A DNA stretch of 64,000 nt, taken from contig NZ_WVID01000010.1 in NCBI RefSeq assembly GCF_010091925.1, positions 153,298 through 217,297 on the forward strand, given 5' to 3'. Under the pieces are notes generated by a model that made no database searches, was not told the origin of the DNA, and saw only the letters and a list, made by a program, of their open reading frames with translations. Each line of letters begins with the position of its first letter. The stretch's first letter is position 1. Shown one piece after another: positions 55,023 through 64,000 of this stretch. The DNA comes from Nostoc sp. B(2019). GTDB taxonomy: Bacteria; Cyanobacteriota; Cyanobacteriia; Cyanobacteriales; Nostocaceae. The translations under genes and the position numbers were made by a program.

Positions 55023-55340
55023 CTAATTATTGGAACTCGTGAAAGTAAGCGAAGTAGAAGTACTCGAACTCGAAGATCGAGCAATTTTGCTTCCAGTGAT
55101 TGCATTAGCCCTGGCTCTTGCATCAGCCGTACTTACGATAAAGTTACCGTAATATCTAACTCTTGTCAGGGTTTGAGCATCTGTGGTAGTAAACTGACCT
55201 TCAGCAAGTGCTACTGCATCAGCTACGGCATATCCAGCTCCAGTTCTTGTTATGGTGTCAGTGCGAGCATAGACATTACCACCTAATACAGCACTGCTTG
55301 CAGTAACGTATTTTAGATAACTTAAGTCTCTAATCTCCAA
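55023..55340 (-). CDS. Double-glycine-leader small protein (export substrate candidate 2)
   Basis: 105 residues. Starts TTG at 55340 (MEIRDLSYLKYV...), with AGG about nine bases upstream; no ATG is available in frame. Leader ends SAVLGG at residue 21, so the mature part would be about 84 residues, rich in Ala, Ser and Thr (GYAVADAVALAEGQFTTTDA) with a Ser-rich tail (RSSSSSTSTSL). No Cys, so no lanthionine-type modification. Same strand as the exporter. Confidence 0.74.
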   Translation of the reverse strand: MEIRDLSYLKYVTASSAVLGGNVYARTDTITRTGAGYAVADAVALAEGQFTTTDAQTLTRVRYYGNFIVSTADARARANAITGSKIARSSSSSTSTSLTFTSSNN

Positions 55341-55713
55341 ATTCTTTACCTGACACTAATTTTGAGGGTTATTAAATACAGTTCTGTTTTTTCAACTCCA
55401 AACAAAAAACCTAGTTACTGGTGCTTCAGAAACTAGGAAACCACTGTTAGCTCTTAGCCATTGAGCATTCAGCGGTTCCTTTACTAGTGGTATTTTCATC
55501 AATCTTGATGGTTTGAAATATTTGTTGGTAAGCGCTTCAGCGCTAAAGCGCTCACCCTAATCAAAATTAATGAGATAGACCACTAAATTAGTCAGTTAAT
55601 TCAAGTTCAAGCTTTACACTGCTTACCAAAATTCAATAGGAAAAAACATTAGTAATCTTCAACAATTTCCCTTTAAATCTTGATATTGCAATAATGTCAG
55701 GGGCTTGAAGCTA
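55341..55713. other. Gap between export-substrate genes
   Basis: 373 bases. It holds the terminator listed separately and an interspersed Nostoc hairpin (AGCGCTTCAGCGCT..AAAGCGCT, about 55531-55552). No gene seen. Confidence 0.6.
55404..55437 (-). terminator. Rho-independent terminator after the 55714 gene
   Basis: On the - strand CCTAGTT pairs with AACTAGG across 14 bases, followed by six T (positions 55409-55404). It would end the transcript of the first small-protein gene, so the following ones likely have their own promoters. Confidence 0.75.
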
Positions 55714-56037
55714 CTAAAACGCCCGGTTGATTACAGCAGCAGAGGTACTAGCAGAGAAGGACTCACCTAGATAATCGGTTACAGCTACCGTATCAGCTTT
55801 AGTAAAGGAGTAGGTGGGGATGAAGCCAAATCTGGTGTTTTGGGCATCACCTTTAGCGCCAGCAGCAGCACTGTTGTTATTGGTACGGGGATCTAGAGTA
55901 CGGGTTTGAAAGCTATTGAAGGAATTGAAATTAACAGAAATATTATCGTTTTGGAAGTAGTTGCGAGGAACTATACCACCTTGGACATTAGCAGCTTCTT
56001 CAGCAACTTCTAGGATATTTAGATCATAAATAATCAT
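55714..56037 (-). CDS. Double-glycine-leader small protein (export substrate candidate 1)
   Basis: 107 residues. ATG 56037, preceded by AGGAG seven bases upstream, gives the leader MIIYDLNILEVAEEAANVQG with cleavage after GG at residue 22. This leader fits a cyanobacterial pattern (I.DLN.LE...E...V.GG). Mature part of about 85 residues: NYFQNDNISVNFNSF, then FGFIPTYSFTKADTVAV, with no cysteine. Nearest to the SurA/HlyD/ABC genes, which follow upstream on the same strand. Confidence 0.78.
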   Translation of the reverse strand: MIIYDLNILEVAEEAANVQGGIVPRNYFQNDNISVNFNSFNSFQTRTLDPRTNNNSAAAGAKGDAQNTRFGFIPTYSFTKADTVAVTDYLGESFSASTSAAVINRAF

Positions 56038-56439
56038 GAGGTTTCTCCTGAAAAACTTTGGAATTTTCGTTGGCAAACAACTGCTTGTTGGCTACATCTT
56101 TAATATAGTACATTTATCAAAAAAGTCAACTTAATTTTTGAGATTTTCTAATAAAAATATCTAATATTGTTCTTTCAGTTAACGCAATTTTATGTAATTA
56201 GAAAAACAAAAATGCTTACGCACAAAATCTAGACAAAAATTGATTTTTTTATTGTCTAGCAAGGGGTCTAAAACTAATTTTTATTAGCTAAATATCTTTA
56301 TTAGCATTCAAAAATTGAGACTAATAAAGCAGATGTTTGTTTTTTGCATATATTTGTCATGCTTGAAGCATCTTTTAAGTAAATTCACATTCTTTGACCA
56401 GAGCTTGGAAAGATTATTAGCTACAAGGATATTTAAAAT
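56038..56439. other. A+T-rich gap upstream of candidate 1
   Basis: 402 bases, A+T-rich; probably carries the candidate-1 promoter. No terminator or RNA recognised. Confidence 0.5.
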
Positions 56440-57207
56440 TCAGTTAGCTATTGTTTGCAAATTGGCATCTGAGTCTAGCGGAATATCTATTTCCATAAAC
56501 TCAATTTGTTGCTGTAACCAAGAGGAAAATAATTCTGCAATGATTTTTTGGCGTAATATATCATCTAATTGGGGTTGAATAATTTCATCAACTCCAATCA
56601 GGTGAACTCCTTTGATAGTCTGAATAGGTTTAAGAATTTCTGGAGCAGAAGCAGCAAATACAGCCGCCGCAATCTCCGGGCGAAAATCTTTACGGCGTCG
56701 GAGTCCTTGGTATCCATAAGCACGACGTGGCTCTGGTTCTTGGATGTATAAACGAGCAATTTCTGGAAAGCTGATTTCACCTTCCTCTAATGCGTAAAAC
56801 AGTTCTAAAGCCAAGTCTCTATCATCAAAAATTACTTCATAGGTGACGGCCGCAATGTAATCTAGTTGGTGTTCATAAAAGAACTTTTCAACTTGCGTCG
56901 AAAATAGATGATTCGCTAACTTTCTCGAAAGAACTTTGTTGTAAATTAATTCTTCAAACTCTTTGAAAGATAGATGATGTTTTTTCAACCAAATCCAGGT
57001 GTCTTTAGCTTTTACAAGTTTCTGGGCTAATCGCAGTTGGTCACATTCCTGCTGTAGTTCTTCTTCACAAACTTGAATACCTGCATCTTGGGCTGCTTCG
57101 GTAATAATTTTTTGAGTAGCGATCGCCTCCACAACACCAGGAAACTGGCAGGAGAGTTTGATACTGTGAATGATATCGGAATCGGAAATTTTCAGAAGTT
57201 TGCCCAT
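56440..57207 (-). CDS. SurA/PpiC-type peptidyl-prolyl isomerase-like protein
   Basis: 255 residues. N-terminal SurA-type helical region (IKLSCQFPGVVEAIATQKII, CEEELQQECDQLRLAQKL), then a parvulin-like part (about 130-230) containing EISFPEIARLYIQEPE and TIKGVHLIGVDEII. No signal peptide. Such proteins accompany C39 exporters in cyanobacterial bacteriocin clusters and may hold the substrate. 37 bases separate it from the HlyD gene stop, so it is part of the same operon. Confidence 0.85.
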   Translation of the reverse strand: MGKLLKISDSDIIHSIKLSCQFPGVVEAIATQKIITEAAQDAGIQVCEEELQQECDQLRLAQKLVKAKDTWIWLKKHHLSFKEFEELIYNKVLSRKLANHLFSTQVEKFFYEHQLDYIAAVTYEVIFDDRDLALELFYALEEGEISFPEIARLYIQEPEPRRAYGYQGLRRRKDFRPEIAAAVFAASAPEILKPIQTIKGVHLIGVDEIIQPQLDDILRQKIIAELFSSWLQQQIEFMEIDIPLDSDANLQTIAN

Positions 57208-57243
57208 AATGCAATCCCTCCCATAATTTTGTTATTTGCCCGA

Positions 57244-58785
57244 CTAAATCTCTATGCCGCCTTTTTGTAGTTTCTTAAATGGATCTAAAACAAAGTCAAT
57301 TACCCGCCTTTGGCGAATAATGACTTCGGCGGTTGCTGTCTGACCTGCGGTTAATGGAATACGTTTGTCGCCATTTTGAACATACTGCTCCTCTAAGGCG
57401 ATTTCTAACTCAAAGGTTTCTACGTTTCCTGGGGATGTTTGGCTAGCTTTAGAGTCTGGAGAGATCCAAGTAACTTTCCCTTCGACGATGCCATACTCTT
57501 GAAAAGGATAAGCATCAAACTTGATTTTGACTGGCATTCCTACCTGTAAAAAGCCGCTATCCTGATTAGGCATATTAGCTCTGAGGACAATGCCAACATT
57601 TTTAGGCGCTATTTGAGCAATCCTCTGACCAGGTTGTACTACCTCTCCCGCCTTTTTGGTGGGTAACTCAAAAATCACCCCATCAATAGGCGATCGCACT
57701 ATTCGTTGTTGCATTTGAAGTTTTATAGACATGATCTGGCTTCTGGCCTGAGCCATTTCTGATTGCAATGCAGCAATTTTGGTTTGTAAGTCTTTTAATT
57801 GTTCCTGACTTTTGAGCACAGCCAGTTTTCCTGCTTGTACTACGCTTTGATAACTGCTTTGTTCTTCTTGCAGTCGGAGTTTTGCTTGCTCAATATCAGA
57901 CTCCAACTGCTTGATCGTTGCTTGATACCGATTTATCTCTTCAGTGAAACGCAATTCTGCCTGTTTGATGTCAGATTGCGTTTTTTGATAGAGTCGTTTG
58001 CTTTCTTGTTCTTGTTTTTTGAGTTGATCAACTTGAGTTGCAGAAACCGCACCATTTTTCACGAGTTGGCTAAAGCGTTCGACTTGTCTTGAATCTATAC
58101 TCAAAAGACTTTGAGCCGACTTCTGATCATCATGAGTGGTGTTAATTTGTTGCTGCGCTTGACTAACTAATGCTTGTTTCTCTAACTTTTGTAAGTTGTA
58201 GCTACTCTGTTTTGCATCCAGGTTTTGTTTGGCCTGGTTCAGTTGAGACATTTTTTCCAAGGTTTGAGATTGGTTTTGTTGTTCCTGAACGCTAAGCGTT
58301 AACTGTAGTTGGTTGTTGAGTAGATCCATTTGCGCCCATTGATTTTGCAGTCCAGAGAACTTTGTCTGCGCCTGTTGTAGTTCGGTTTGCAGGATATCAG
58401 ACTCAAGTTCGAGCAGAACTTGCCCTGCCGTTACTGTTTCTCCTTCTTTTACCTTGACAGCTTTCACACTTCCACCGACTTGAGCGTCTAATTTTTGTGT
58501 TGCGCCTTGAGGTTCTATACGTCCTCTAGCGCTTCCGGTTTCATCCACCTTTGAAAGCGTGGCCCAAGGTAAGACGATCGCAGCAAAGCCAATCAGCACA
58601 TACAAAACACCACGTGTCCAAGCTCTAGGTAGAGCATCCAGTAATTCTTCAGTACCGTAATACCAATTAGTATTAGCTTCTGTGGTCTGTTTAATCTCAG
58701 GATCGTCTATTTGTGTGGAACTTTGATACTCATCTTTTTCCTCGTTGGAAAGTTCAGATGAGAAATTGCCAGATGCGTATGGCAT
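57244..58785 (-). CDS. HlyD-family membrane fusion protein
   Basis: 513 residues from ATG 58785 (preferred to the start at 58839). One membrane helix (WTRGVLYVLIGFAAIVLPWA), a biotinyl-lipoyl-like start (GGSVKAVKVKEGETVTAGQ), a long helical coiled-coil hairpin (about 130-390) and the returning lipoyl half (IVRSPIDGVIFELPTKKAGE). It links the ABC exporter to the outer membrane. The coiled-coil hairpin is unusually long for this family, suggesting a tall periplasmic gap or a large partner. Confidence 0.92.
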   Translation of the reverse strand: MPYASGNFSSELSNEEKDEYQSSTQIDDPEIKQTTEANTNWYYGTEELLDALPRAWTRGVLYVLIGFAAIVLPWATLSKVDETGSARGRIEPQGATQKLDAQVGGSVKAVKVKEGETVTAGQVLLELESDILQTELQQAQTKFSGLQNQWAQMDLLNNQLQLTLSVQEQQNQSQTLEKMSQLNQAKQNLDAKQSSYNLQKLEKQALVSQAQQQINTTHDDQKSAQSLLSIDSRQVERFSQLVKNGAVSATQVDQLKKQEQESKRLYQKTQSDIKQAELRFTEEINRYQATIKQLESDIEQAKLRLQEEQSSYQSVVQAGKLAVLKSQEQLKDLQTKIAALQSEMAQARSQIMSIKLQMQQRIVRSPIDGVIFELPTKKAGEVVQPGQRIAQIAPKNVGIVLRANMPNQDSGFLQVGMPVKIKFDAYPFQEYGIVEGKVTWISPDSKASQTSPGNVETFELEIALEEQYVQNGDKRIPLTAGQTATAEVIIRQRRVIDFVLDPFKKLQKGGIEI

Positions 58786-58884
58786 AGTTTTATTTCCCAA
58801 AACGATAGATGGAGGATTTGAGGCTCTTGAACAGAGCAAGGGACATAGTTGGGATGAGAATTGCCTCTTTTCTCTGCCCCAGAT

Positions 58885-61800
58885 TCAACTGACTTGAGTT
58901 AGTTGTTGTTGGTTTAAATAGTAGTAATGACCTTTTTTAGTAATTAACTCGTCGTGAGTACCGCTTTCTACTAATACGCCGTGGTCTAAAACTAAAATCA
59001 GATCAGCATTGCGGACAGTAGAAAGGCGATGAGCAATAATCACACTGCTGCGTCCTTTAAGAATTGTTTTTAGATTGTTTTGAATGATCCGTTCTGATTC
59101 GGAATCTAAGTGACTGGTGGCTTCATCAAAAAGTAATAAACGGGGATCTCCGAGCAAAGCACGGGCAATGGCTAGGCGTTGGCGTTGTCCACCAGAGAGC
59201 ATTCCGCCACCTTCACCAATTTGGGATTCGTAACCCATTGGCAATTGCTGAATAAATTCATCTGCTCCTGCTAATTGTGCTGCTTGGATAATTTCTGCTA
59301 AAGATACTTCTGGGTGAGCGATCGCAATATTTTCTCGAATGGTTCCACCAAATAAAAAAGTGTCTTGATCAACTACACCTATTTGAGAACGGAGCGATCG
59401 CAGGGAAATACTTGTGACATCTTGTTCATCAATTAATACTTTGCCGTCTGTTGGCGGATATAAACCCAAAATTAACTTGCTGAGGGTTGTTTTCCCAGAA
59501 CCACTACGTCCTACTACCGCCACCATTTGCTCAGGCTGGATTTCAAAGCTGATATTTTCCAGCACATTAGTCTCACTTTCTGGGTGATAGCGGAAGGTGA
59601 CATTTTGAAAGCGAATGTTACCGCGTAATCTACCTAGGGACTTACGAGGTTTATTTTGCAAGTCTTCTTCTGGTTCCGCCTCTAAGACATCATTAATCCG
59701 TTCGGTGGAAATAATGATTTCCTGCAATTCATTCCACAGCAGTGAAAACCGTTGAAAAGGACTCAAGACGTTCCCCACCAACATGTTGAAAGCAACTAAT
59801 TGTCCAACAGTGAGTTCCCCTTGAATCACTTGCGTTGCTCCAAACCACAGTAATGCTGTGTTCACAAAGACTTCTATAACGCCACTGAGAATTTGCAGGC
59901 GGTTGCCAATCACCTGAGCATTAAAGCCTGTTTTGATCAAATTATTCAGCAATTCTTCCCAACGCCAGCGTACTGTCTGTTCAATGGCCAATGAGCGGAC
60001 AGTACGAATTCCGGTCAGAGATTCTATGAGATAGCTGTTTTCTTTAGCTCCGGCATTAAAAATCTCTCTGGAGATGCGGCGTAAAATACTTGTGCTAGCT
60101 AGCGCCAAGATGAAAAATGGCGGCACAGTAAACAGCACGAATAATGCCATGCGCCAGCTATACCAAAACATCATGCCCAGATAGATCACCAATGTCAGCA
60201 TATCTAGCATGATGGACAGTGTTTGTCCGGTCAGGAAGCGCTGAATCTTCTGATTTTCTTGGATGCGCGAGACGATATCCCCGACATAACGCGACTCAAA
60301 ATAAGAAAGGGGCAAGCGGAAGGTATGTTTGATAAAACCCACTAGTAGGGAGACGCTAATTCGGTTGGCTGTGTGATCCAGCAGATATTGCCGCACTCCG
60401 TTCATGGCGATGCGGAACAAACCAAAAATGATCATCCCTAAAGCAACGGCGTTTAAGGTTGCAACGCTGCGCTGCACAAGTACTCGGTCTAGCAACAGTT
60501 GGGTAAATACTGGCGTTACCAGTCCAAATATTTGAATCAAGACTGAAGCTATCAAGACTTCTAAAAGTACTGCGTGGTGAGGTTTGACTAACTCAAAAAA
60601 CTTCCAGAAGCTTGCACTCTCGTCTTTAGCATCCTTTAGTTGCATTGTTGGTTGCAGTAACAGTGCATAATCACTCCAACCTGCTTTAAATTCCTTGATA
60701 GTTAGGGTGCGTTGTCCAATGCCCGGATCGCCTACAATTACTCGCTTTTTCGTGATTTCATAGACAACGATGAAGTGTTTACCTTCCCAGTGAGCGATCG
60801 CAGGTAGAGGTTGTTCTGCTAATTTATCGAGACTGGCTTTGACTGGCCGGGTAGCAAAACCGAGGTTCTCGGCTGCCATTGCTAAGGCATGTAAAGATGC
60901 ACCACTGCGGTTGACGTTGGTCATTTCCCGCAGGTGATTTATACTAAAGTGTTTACCCCAATAGCTCCCAATCATTACTAGGCAAGCAGCGCCGCAGTCT
61001 GATGCACTTTGTTGAGCATAGAAAGGATAGCGCCGGGTGAGGCGTCTCCACCAATGCCCCATTTGCACTTTAGGACTGGGAAAGTAAGGGCGTGGTTTTT
61101 TTGGCTGTTGTTGTGGTGTAATTTGCGTGGGAAAGGGGATAATTTTCCTTTCCTGACTCAGTTGTGATGGTTGCAACCGACTCTGACGGATTTCGTGGCG
61201 AGTAGTGGGAGTTGCATCTGAGTTGATCAATGCTAATTCTGACCAATATTGCAGTGCTGTTTGCCAATGAGAACTTTTCAATATGTACACAACTGAGGGT
61301 TGTGTGACTCGCCAACCTTTTGGTTGAGATATCTGCATTTGGGCGGTTATGAGCCTGTGCCCATCTGTATTTGAGAGATCGCCTCGATATAACAGCCACA
61401 ACTGAGAATCTTGGTAAAATTCTGGCGGTAGGGAGCCAATTTCTAGATGACGCCGCTCAAATAAAGATAAGGCTTGCAAAATACCGGGTACAGATGTCGG
61501 ATGTTGGGGTGAACTGCAACAATAAGTTAGCAATAAATCCCATAGTTCAGCGCGATTAAAGAGGCGATCGCGAAGGCTAGGATACTTATTCATCAAAGCT
61601 TGCAGCATTTCACCTGGAAGATAGCAAAGCTTCAACCCATTAGAAGCCCTAGCTGTGTAAGCTTGCCACTCTTGCTCTGCAAACAGCGTCCCTTCACCAA
61701 ACGAACCTCCTATCGTCAGAGTCGTGATCAGATTATCAGCACAATCTAAGAGCCTGACTTTACCTGCCAAAACTATGTAAATTCCTGGTCTGGCTTGTTC

Positions 61801-61944
61801 TAATTGCCAAAACTGTTTCGCTAATGGTGGTTCAACGATTTCTATCATCGTCAAACAGTTTTCTAGGTCTTTGTCTGAAAGCTGTTCACCGAAAAACGAG
61901 GCAATTTCTTTACCTAACTGATGCTTGGAAAATACGGATAGCAC
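58885..61944 (-). CDS. C39-peptidase-containing ABC exporter with N-terminal cyclic-nucleotide-binding-like domain
   Basis: 1019 residues. N-terminal cNMP-binding-like domain (about 10-125, with GSFGEGTLFAEQ), a variable linker, a C39 peptidase (about 305-430: Cys near 315 in SASDCGAACL, His in GKHFIVV, Asp in VGDPG), membrane domain (about 450-730), and the ABC domain with Walker A GRSGSGKTTL (near 810), LSGGQRQR (near 914) and Walker B LLLFDEATSH. It should cut double-glycine leaders and export the peptides. The cNMP-like fusion is typical of cyanobacterial members but lacks the canonical phosphate-binding Arg pattern, so ligand binding is uncertain. It heads the HlyD-SurA operon. Confidence 0.95.
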   Translation of the reverse strand: MLSVFSKHQLGKEIASFFGEQLSDKDLENCLTMIEIVEPPLAKQFWQLEQARPGIYIVLAGKVRLLDCADNLITTLTIGGSFGEGTLFAEQEWQAYTARASNGLKLCYLPGEMLQALMNKYPSLRDRLFNRAELWDLLLTYCCSSPQHPTSVPGILQALSLFERRHLEIGSLPPEFYQDSQLWLLYRGDLSNTDGHRLITAQMQISQPKGWRVTQPSVVYILKSSHWQTALQYWSELALINSDATPTTRHEIRQSRLQPSQLSQERKIIPFPTQITPQQQPKKPRPYFPSPKVQMGHWWRRLTRRYPFYAQQSASDCGAACLVMIGSYWGKHFSINHLREMTNVNRSGASLHALAMAAENLGFATRPVKASLDKLAEQPLPAIAHWEGKHFIVVYEITKKRVIVGDPGIGQRTLTIKEFKAGWSDYALLLQPTMQLKDAKDESASFWKFFELVKPHHAVLLEVLIASVLIQIFGLVTPVFTQLLLDRVLVQRSVATLNAVALGMIIFGLFRIAMNGVRQYLLDHTANRISVSLLVGFIKHTFRLPLSYFESRYVGDIVSRIQENQKIQRFLTGQTLSIMLDMLTLVIYLGMMFWYSWRMALFVLFTVPPFFILALASTSILRRISREIFNAGAKENSYLIESLTGIRTVRSLAIEQTVRWRWEELLNNLIKTGFNAQVIGNRLQILSGVIEVFVNTALLWFGATQVIQGELTVGQLVAFNMLVGNVLSPFQRFSLLWNELQEIIISTERINDVLEAEPEEDLQNKPRKSLGRLRGNIRFQNVTFRYHPESETNVLENISFEIQPEQMVAVVGRSGSGKTTLSKLILGLYPPTDGKVLIDEQDVTSISLRSLRSQIGVVDQDTFLFGGTIRENIAIAHPEVSLAEIIQAAQLAGADEFIQQLPMGYESQIGEGGGMLSGGQRQRLAIARALLGDPRLLLFDEATSHLDSESERIIQNNLKTILKGRSSVIIAHRLSTVRNADLILVLDHGVLVESGTHDELITKKGHYYYLNQQQLTQVS

Positions 61945-63762
61945 CTACTCACCTCCAAGGGCGCACTATAAAAAATCCTGATCCCGTCTCAATACCTTGC
62001 GGTTAAGGGGGAAAGGCTGAAATTTACTCTTTACCCTTTTCCCAGTCCACAAAAAAGTACTTATAAAGAAAAGTATTGGATCTGTTGCTTTCTCTGCACC
62101 CAACTTGCCCAGGAATGCAAACATCTCACCTTTGCTCCAGAGAAATCATCAATGCGTTGAACAAACAATTCCCGCATCTGTCTATTTCTGGGGTGCATAG
62201 GTTATTAAGAATTTGCAGAATTCAGATTGGCTAGCTCGCATTGGCGTAACGAGTTACAAGGTTTACCACGCCAATACAAGCGGCTAATTCAGAAATTCCT
62301 GGTTATCAGGGGATCAGGTAGATTTTTGAGCCTAAATTTTGTACGTAGCGGCTGGAGTATAGTCAAGTCACTCAAACAAGCTTTGTAGCTTACTAAAGCT
62401 TGCTTTCTTACAGCTTGATTATCAGCAAGAGTAAGTGTCATAATTGTAACCAGTTTTGTTAATGGAAAAACGCAGAAGCATGAAGCTGTCGCATCTAAAT
62501 CGTGAAGTCCTCATAGGCCGAGATTTCAGACGTAGATGCACAGTAAGTTAGCCTACAAAGGTTAACTCTGTAGTTACTTAATACAAAACTAAAGCTGGGA
62601 TTCTCCCCTTGGCATTTTGGGAGTCAAGGGGAGGGACTCCCGGTTTAACTCATAACCTAGTTTTTACTCTCTGGTATTTTGGGAATCTAGAGGGTAGATA
62701 TGAGTTTATTGAGATGCCATTTAGTTAATTTTTGAAACAAGTCCTCTATTTTTAAATAAACATCACAGTCATATCATCTAAAAGCAATACCATGTCACTT
62801 TTGAAAGAACGCAGACTTTGGGGGACTGAGGTCAAAGAAAAGTGTGACACCAGATAAATGAACCGACTAGCCGTAAAAGGGAATCTTTGAAAGACAAAAC
62901 AGCAAAGTCAGTATTGTTTAAACACTGTTTTATTACCTGCTACAAGTATATTGTAAAATTAGAGACAGTTTGTCAAGGCTTTATCCTTTTATTATCAATA
63001 ATTTATATTAACTTCACTAAAACTTTAGTTTGTCTATAGTATCAAGCACTTATTTTATGCTGAAGATAGCGCTCTGTTCTTTCCCTGACCTTTTACCGGG
63101 ATGTGCAAGAATAAGTACTTATCGAGGAGAGGCGATCGCTAGCGAATTCGTACTACCGTTTCACCTTCAGTGTTGCTGATAATTAAGATAAAGCAACAGA
63201 TCCGGCCAAGTACTTTGCTTCCTCTGAGTATTAAGACTTAAGGGTGATCAAAACCATCCGAAAGCCTATACCCATAGATAGATGTATCGCCTGTTTTCAA
63301 TACCTCCTTGACAAAGTGCAGTTTTCTTAAATTGGCGCGAATGCATTGATAAATAAGGCTTAGCTTGGTTGACTTTTCTTCTGTTATTGAAGAAATATGG
63401 TTTTTCAGTACCTATTTGGTTTACTAAAATCTTAGCTTCAACTTCCTATTTTTCAGGACTCAAAACCTCATATAAAATCTCATATAAATTTATGCGAATC
63501 AGACATTGCTATAAAATAGCAAATATGCATTGTAAATTTTCCAGCATTAAAATTTGATTTTTTTAGATAGAATACCAATTCGATAGGGTTGCTTTGAATA
63601 GCCTTGTCTAGGATAGCGAGTTTAGCAAAGGTGAGAGTGGATTTCAGTCAAGCGATTATTCCCTGGACTTACTACTAAGAAAAAGCTTTTGAACTTTTGC
63701 AAGAGTTCCAATGTTGCTCTGCTTCAGTTTTGTGCATATTTCCCAAATTTAGTCAGCAGCGT
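61945..63762. other. Long non-coding region upstream of the exporter
   Basis: 1.8 kb without an intact gene. The first about 80 bases must hold the exporter promoter. Two related hairpins lie at 62603-62696. The rest has only short, spurious frames and scattered HIP1 sites; some stretches could be decayed genes but none is recognisable. Confidence 0.6.
62603..62696 (+). ncRNA. Candidate RNA element: two hairpins with conserved loops and divergent stems
   Basis: Hairpin 1: CTCCCCTTG (62603-62611) / CAAGGGGAG (62625-62633). Hairpin 2: TACTCTCTGG (62665-62674) / CTAGAGGGTA (62687-62696). The loops share ATTTTGGGA although the stems differ, and hairpin 2 contains two G-T pairs that are stable only if the + strand is the RNA. 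This points to paired, stem-compensated RNA structures. No known family could be named. Confidence 0.45.
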
Positions 63763-64000
63763 TCATCTATTTATGGGAGATTTTGTATTCCATACTTGCT
63801 CAAATTCTGTTTTGGTAATTTCAAACTCTTGTATATCGTCTTCACCTATGCGTTGGTCGCACAACATCCCGTAATTATCAGAGAAATGGCTGCCATCATA
63901 AGATAATACGTTTCCGTTTTCGTAAATCTCTATTTGTCTGATTGCATGTAAATTATGACCAATTTCCATAAAATAGGTGCTAGTACCCCAAGTATCAAAC
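63763..64000 (-). CDS. DUF6881-like protein, 5' truncated by window edge
   Basis: The frame is open through the window end: FDTWGTSTYFMEIGH, then RQIEIYENGNVLSYD and TKTEFEQVWN near the C-terminus. This matches the DUF6881 pattern (aromatic start, 'R.vEif.nG', final 'eFe.vW'). The internal ATG at 63969 is not the true start. Function unknown; similar domains occur in polymorphic-toxin immunity contexts. Confidence 0.75.
   Translation of the reverse strand, partial: FDTWGTSTYFMEIGHNLHAIRQIEIYENGNVLSYDGSHFSDNYGMLCDQRIGEDDIQEFEITKTEFEQVWNTKSPINR

Noticed and set aside
63369-63557. 62-codon frame in the right gap
   Set aside because: Rich in Lys, Ile, Phe and Tyr as expected from A+T-rich non-coding DNA; no start context.

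Overview
The window looks like chromosome from a filamentous, probably heterocystous cyanobacterium (Nostoc/Nostocales type). The signs are the very frequent HIP1 octamer GCGATCGC, short heptanucleotide tandem repeats in many intergenic gaps, XisH/XisI homologues, cyanobacteria-specific conserved proteins and a large complement of PAS/REC/histidine-kinase genes. Species cannot be fixed from the sequence alone.

Layout. 0-14 kb (+ strand): end of uppP, a radical-SAM-like cyanobacterial protein, a large GH10-like secreted protein, a signalling group (CBS-PAS histidine kinase, REC-EAL protein, REC-histidine kinase), a PQQ-type sugar dehydrogenase lipoprotein and a cupin. 14-17.5 kb (- strand): HEAT-repeat protein, GNAT acetyltransferase, two small membrane proteins and an AmpG-like permease.

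17.8-33.2 kb is a DNA phosphorothioation (Dnd) defence locus. The modification genes dndC, dndD and dndE, a small interposed gene and a Dnd-associated methyltransferase run on the - strand. A divergent + strand unit carries two DGQHR proteins of the DndB type. Next come a Dnd-associated small protein, a membrane-anchored protein with a lectin-like domain, a previously missed 57-codon ORF translationally coupled to a second SMC-like ATPase, and a DEAH helicase of the family called the phosphorothioation 'restriction enzyme'. A REP-associated IS200-type transposase (RAYT) with REP hairpins sits between dndC and dndD, and further REP copies lie on the other side of dndC. No dndA (cysteine desulfurase) is present. 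The helicase lies directly downstream of lexA, which has a perfect cyanobacterial LexA box, so the restriction arm may respond to DNA damage.

33.3-48.6 kb: lexA-argF, tRNA-Thr(UGU) with a truncated tyrosine-integrase gene beside it, pstS, trxA, small conserved proteins, a MASE1 hybrid kinase overlapping a REC-kinase, an xisH/xisI pair in which xisH is frameshifted inside its predicted catalytic motif, another kinase, and an 11 x 21-bp tandem array made of heptamers. 49-52.6 kb: a second PQQ-type dehydrogenase with a C-terminal beta/gamma-crystallin domain, and signal peptidase I.

53-62 kb: a PEP-CTERM protein, then a - strand secretion cluster. It contains a C39-peptidase ABC exporter with an N-terminal cyclic-nucleotide-binding-like domain, an HlyD adaptor, a SurA/PpiC-like protein, three small proteins with double-glycine leaders and a Ser-rich small protein. 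This is the architecture of cyanobacterial bacteriocin-type clusters. The 1.8 kb upstream of it has no gene but holds two neighbouring hairpins with conserved loops and divergent stems, a candidate RNA element. The right edge cuts a DUF6881-like gene.
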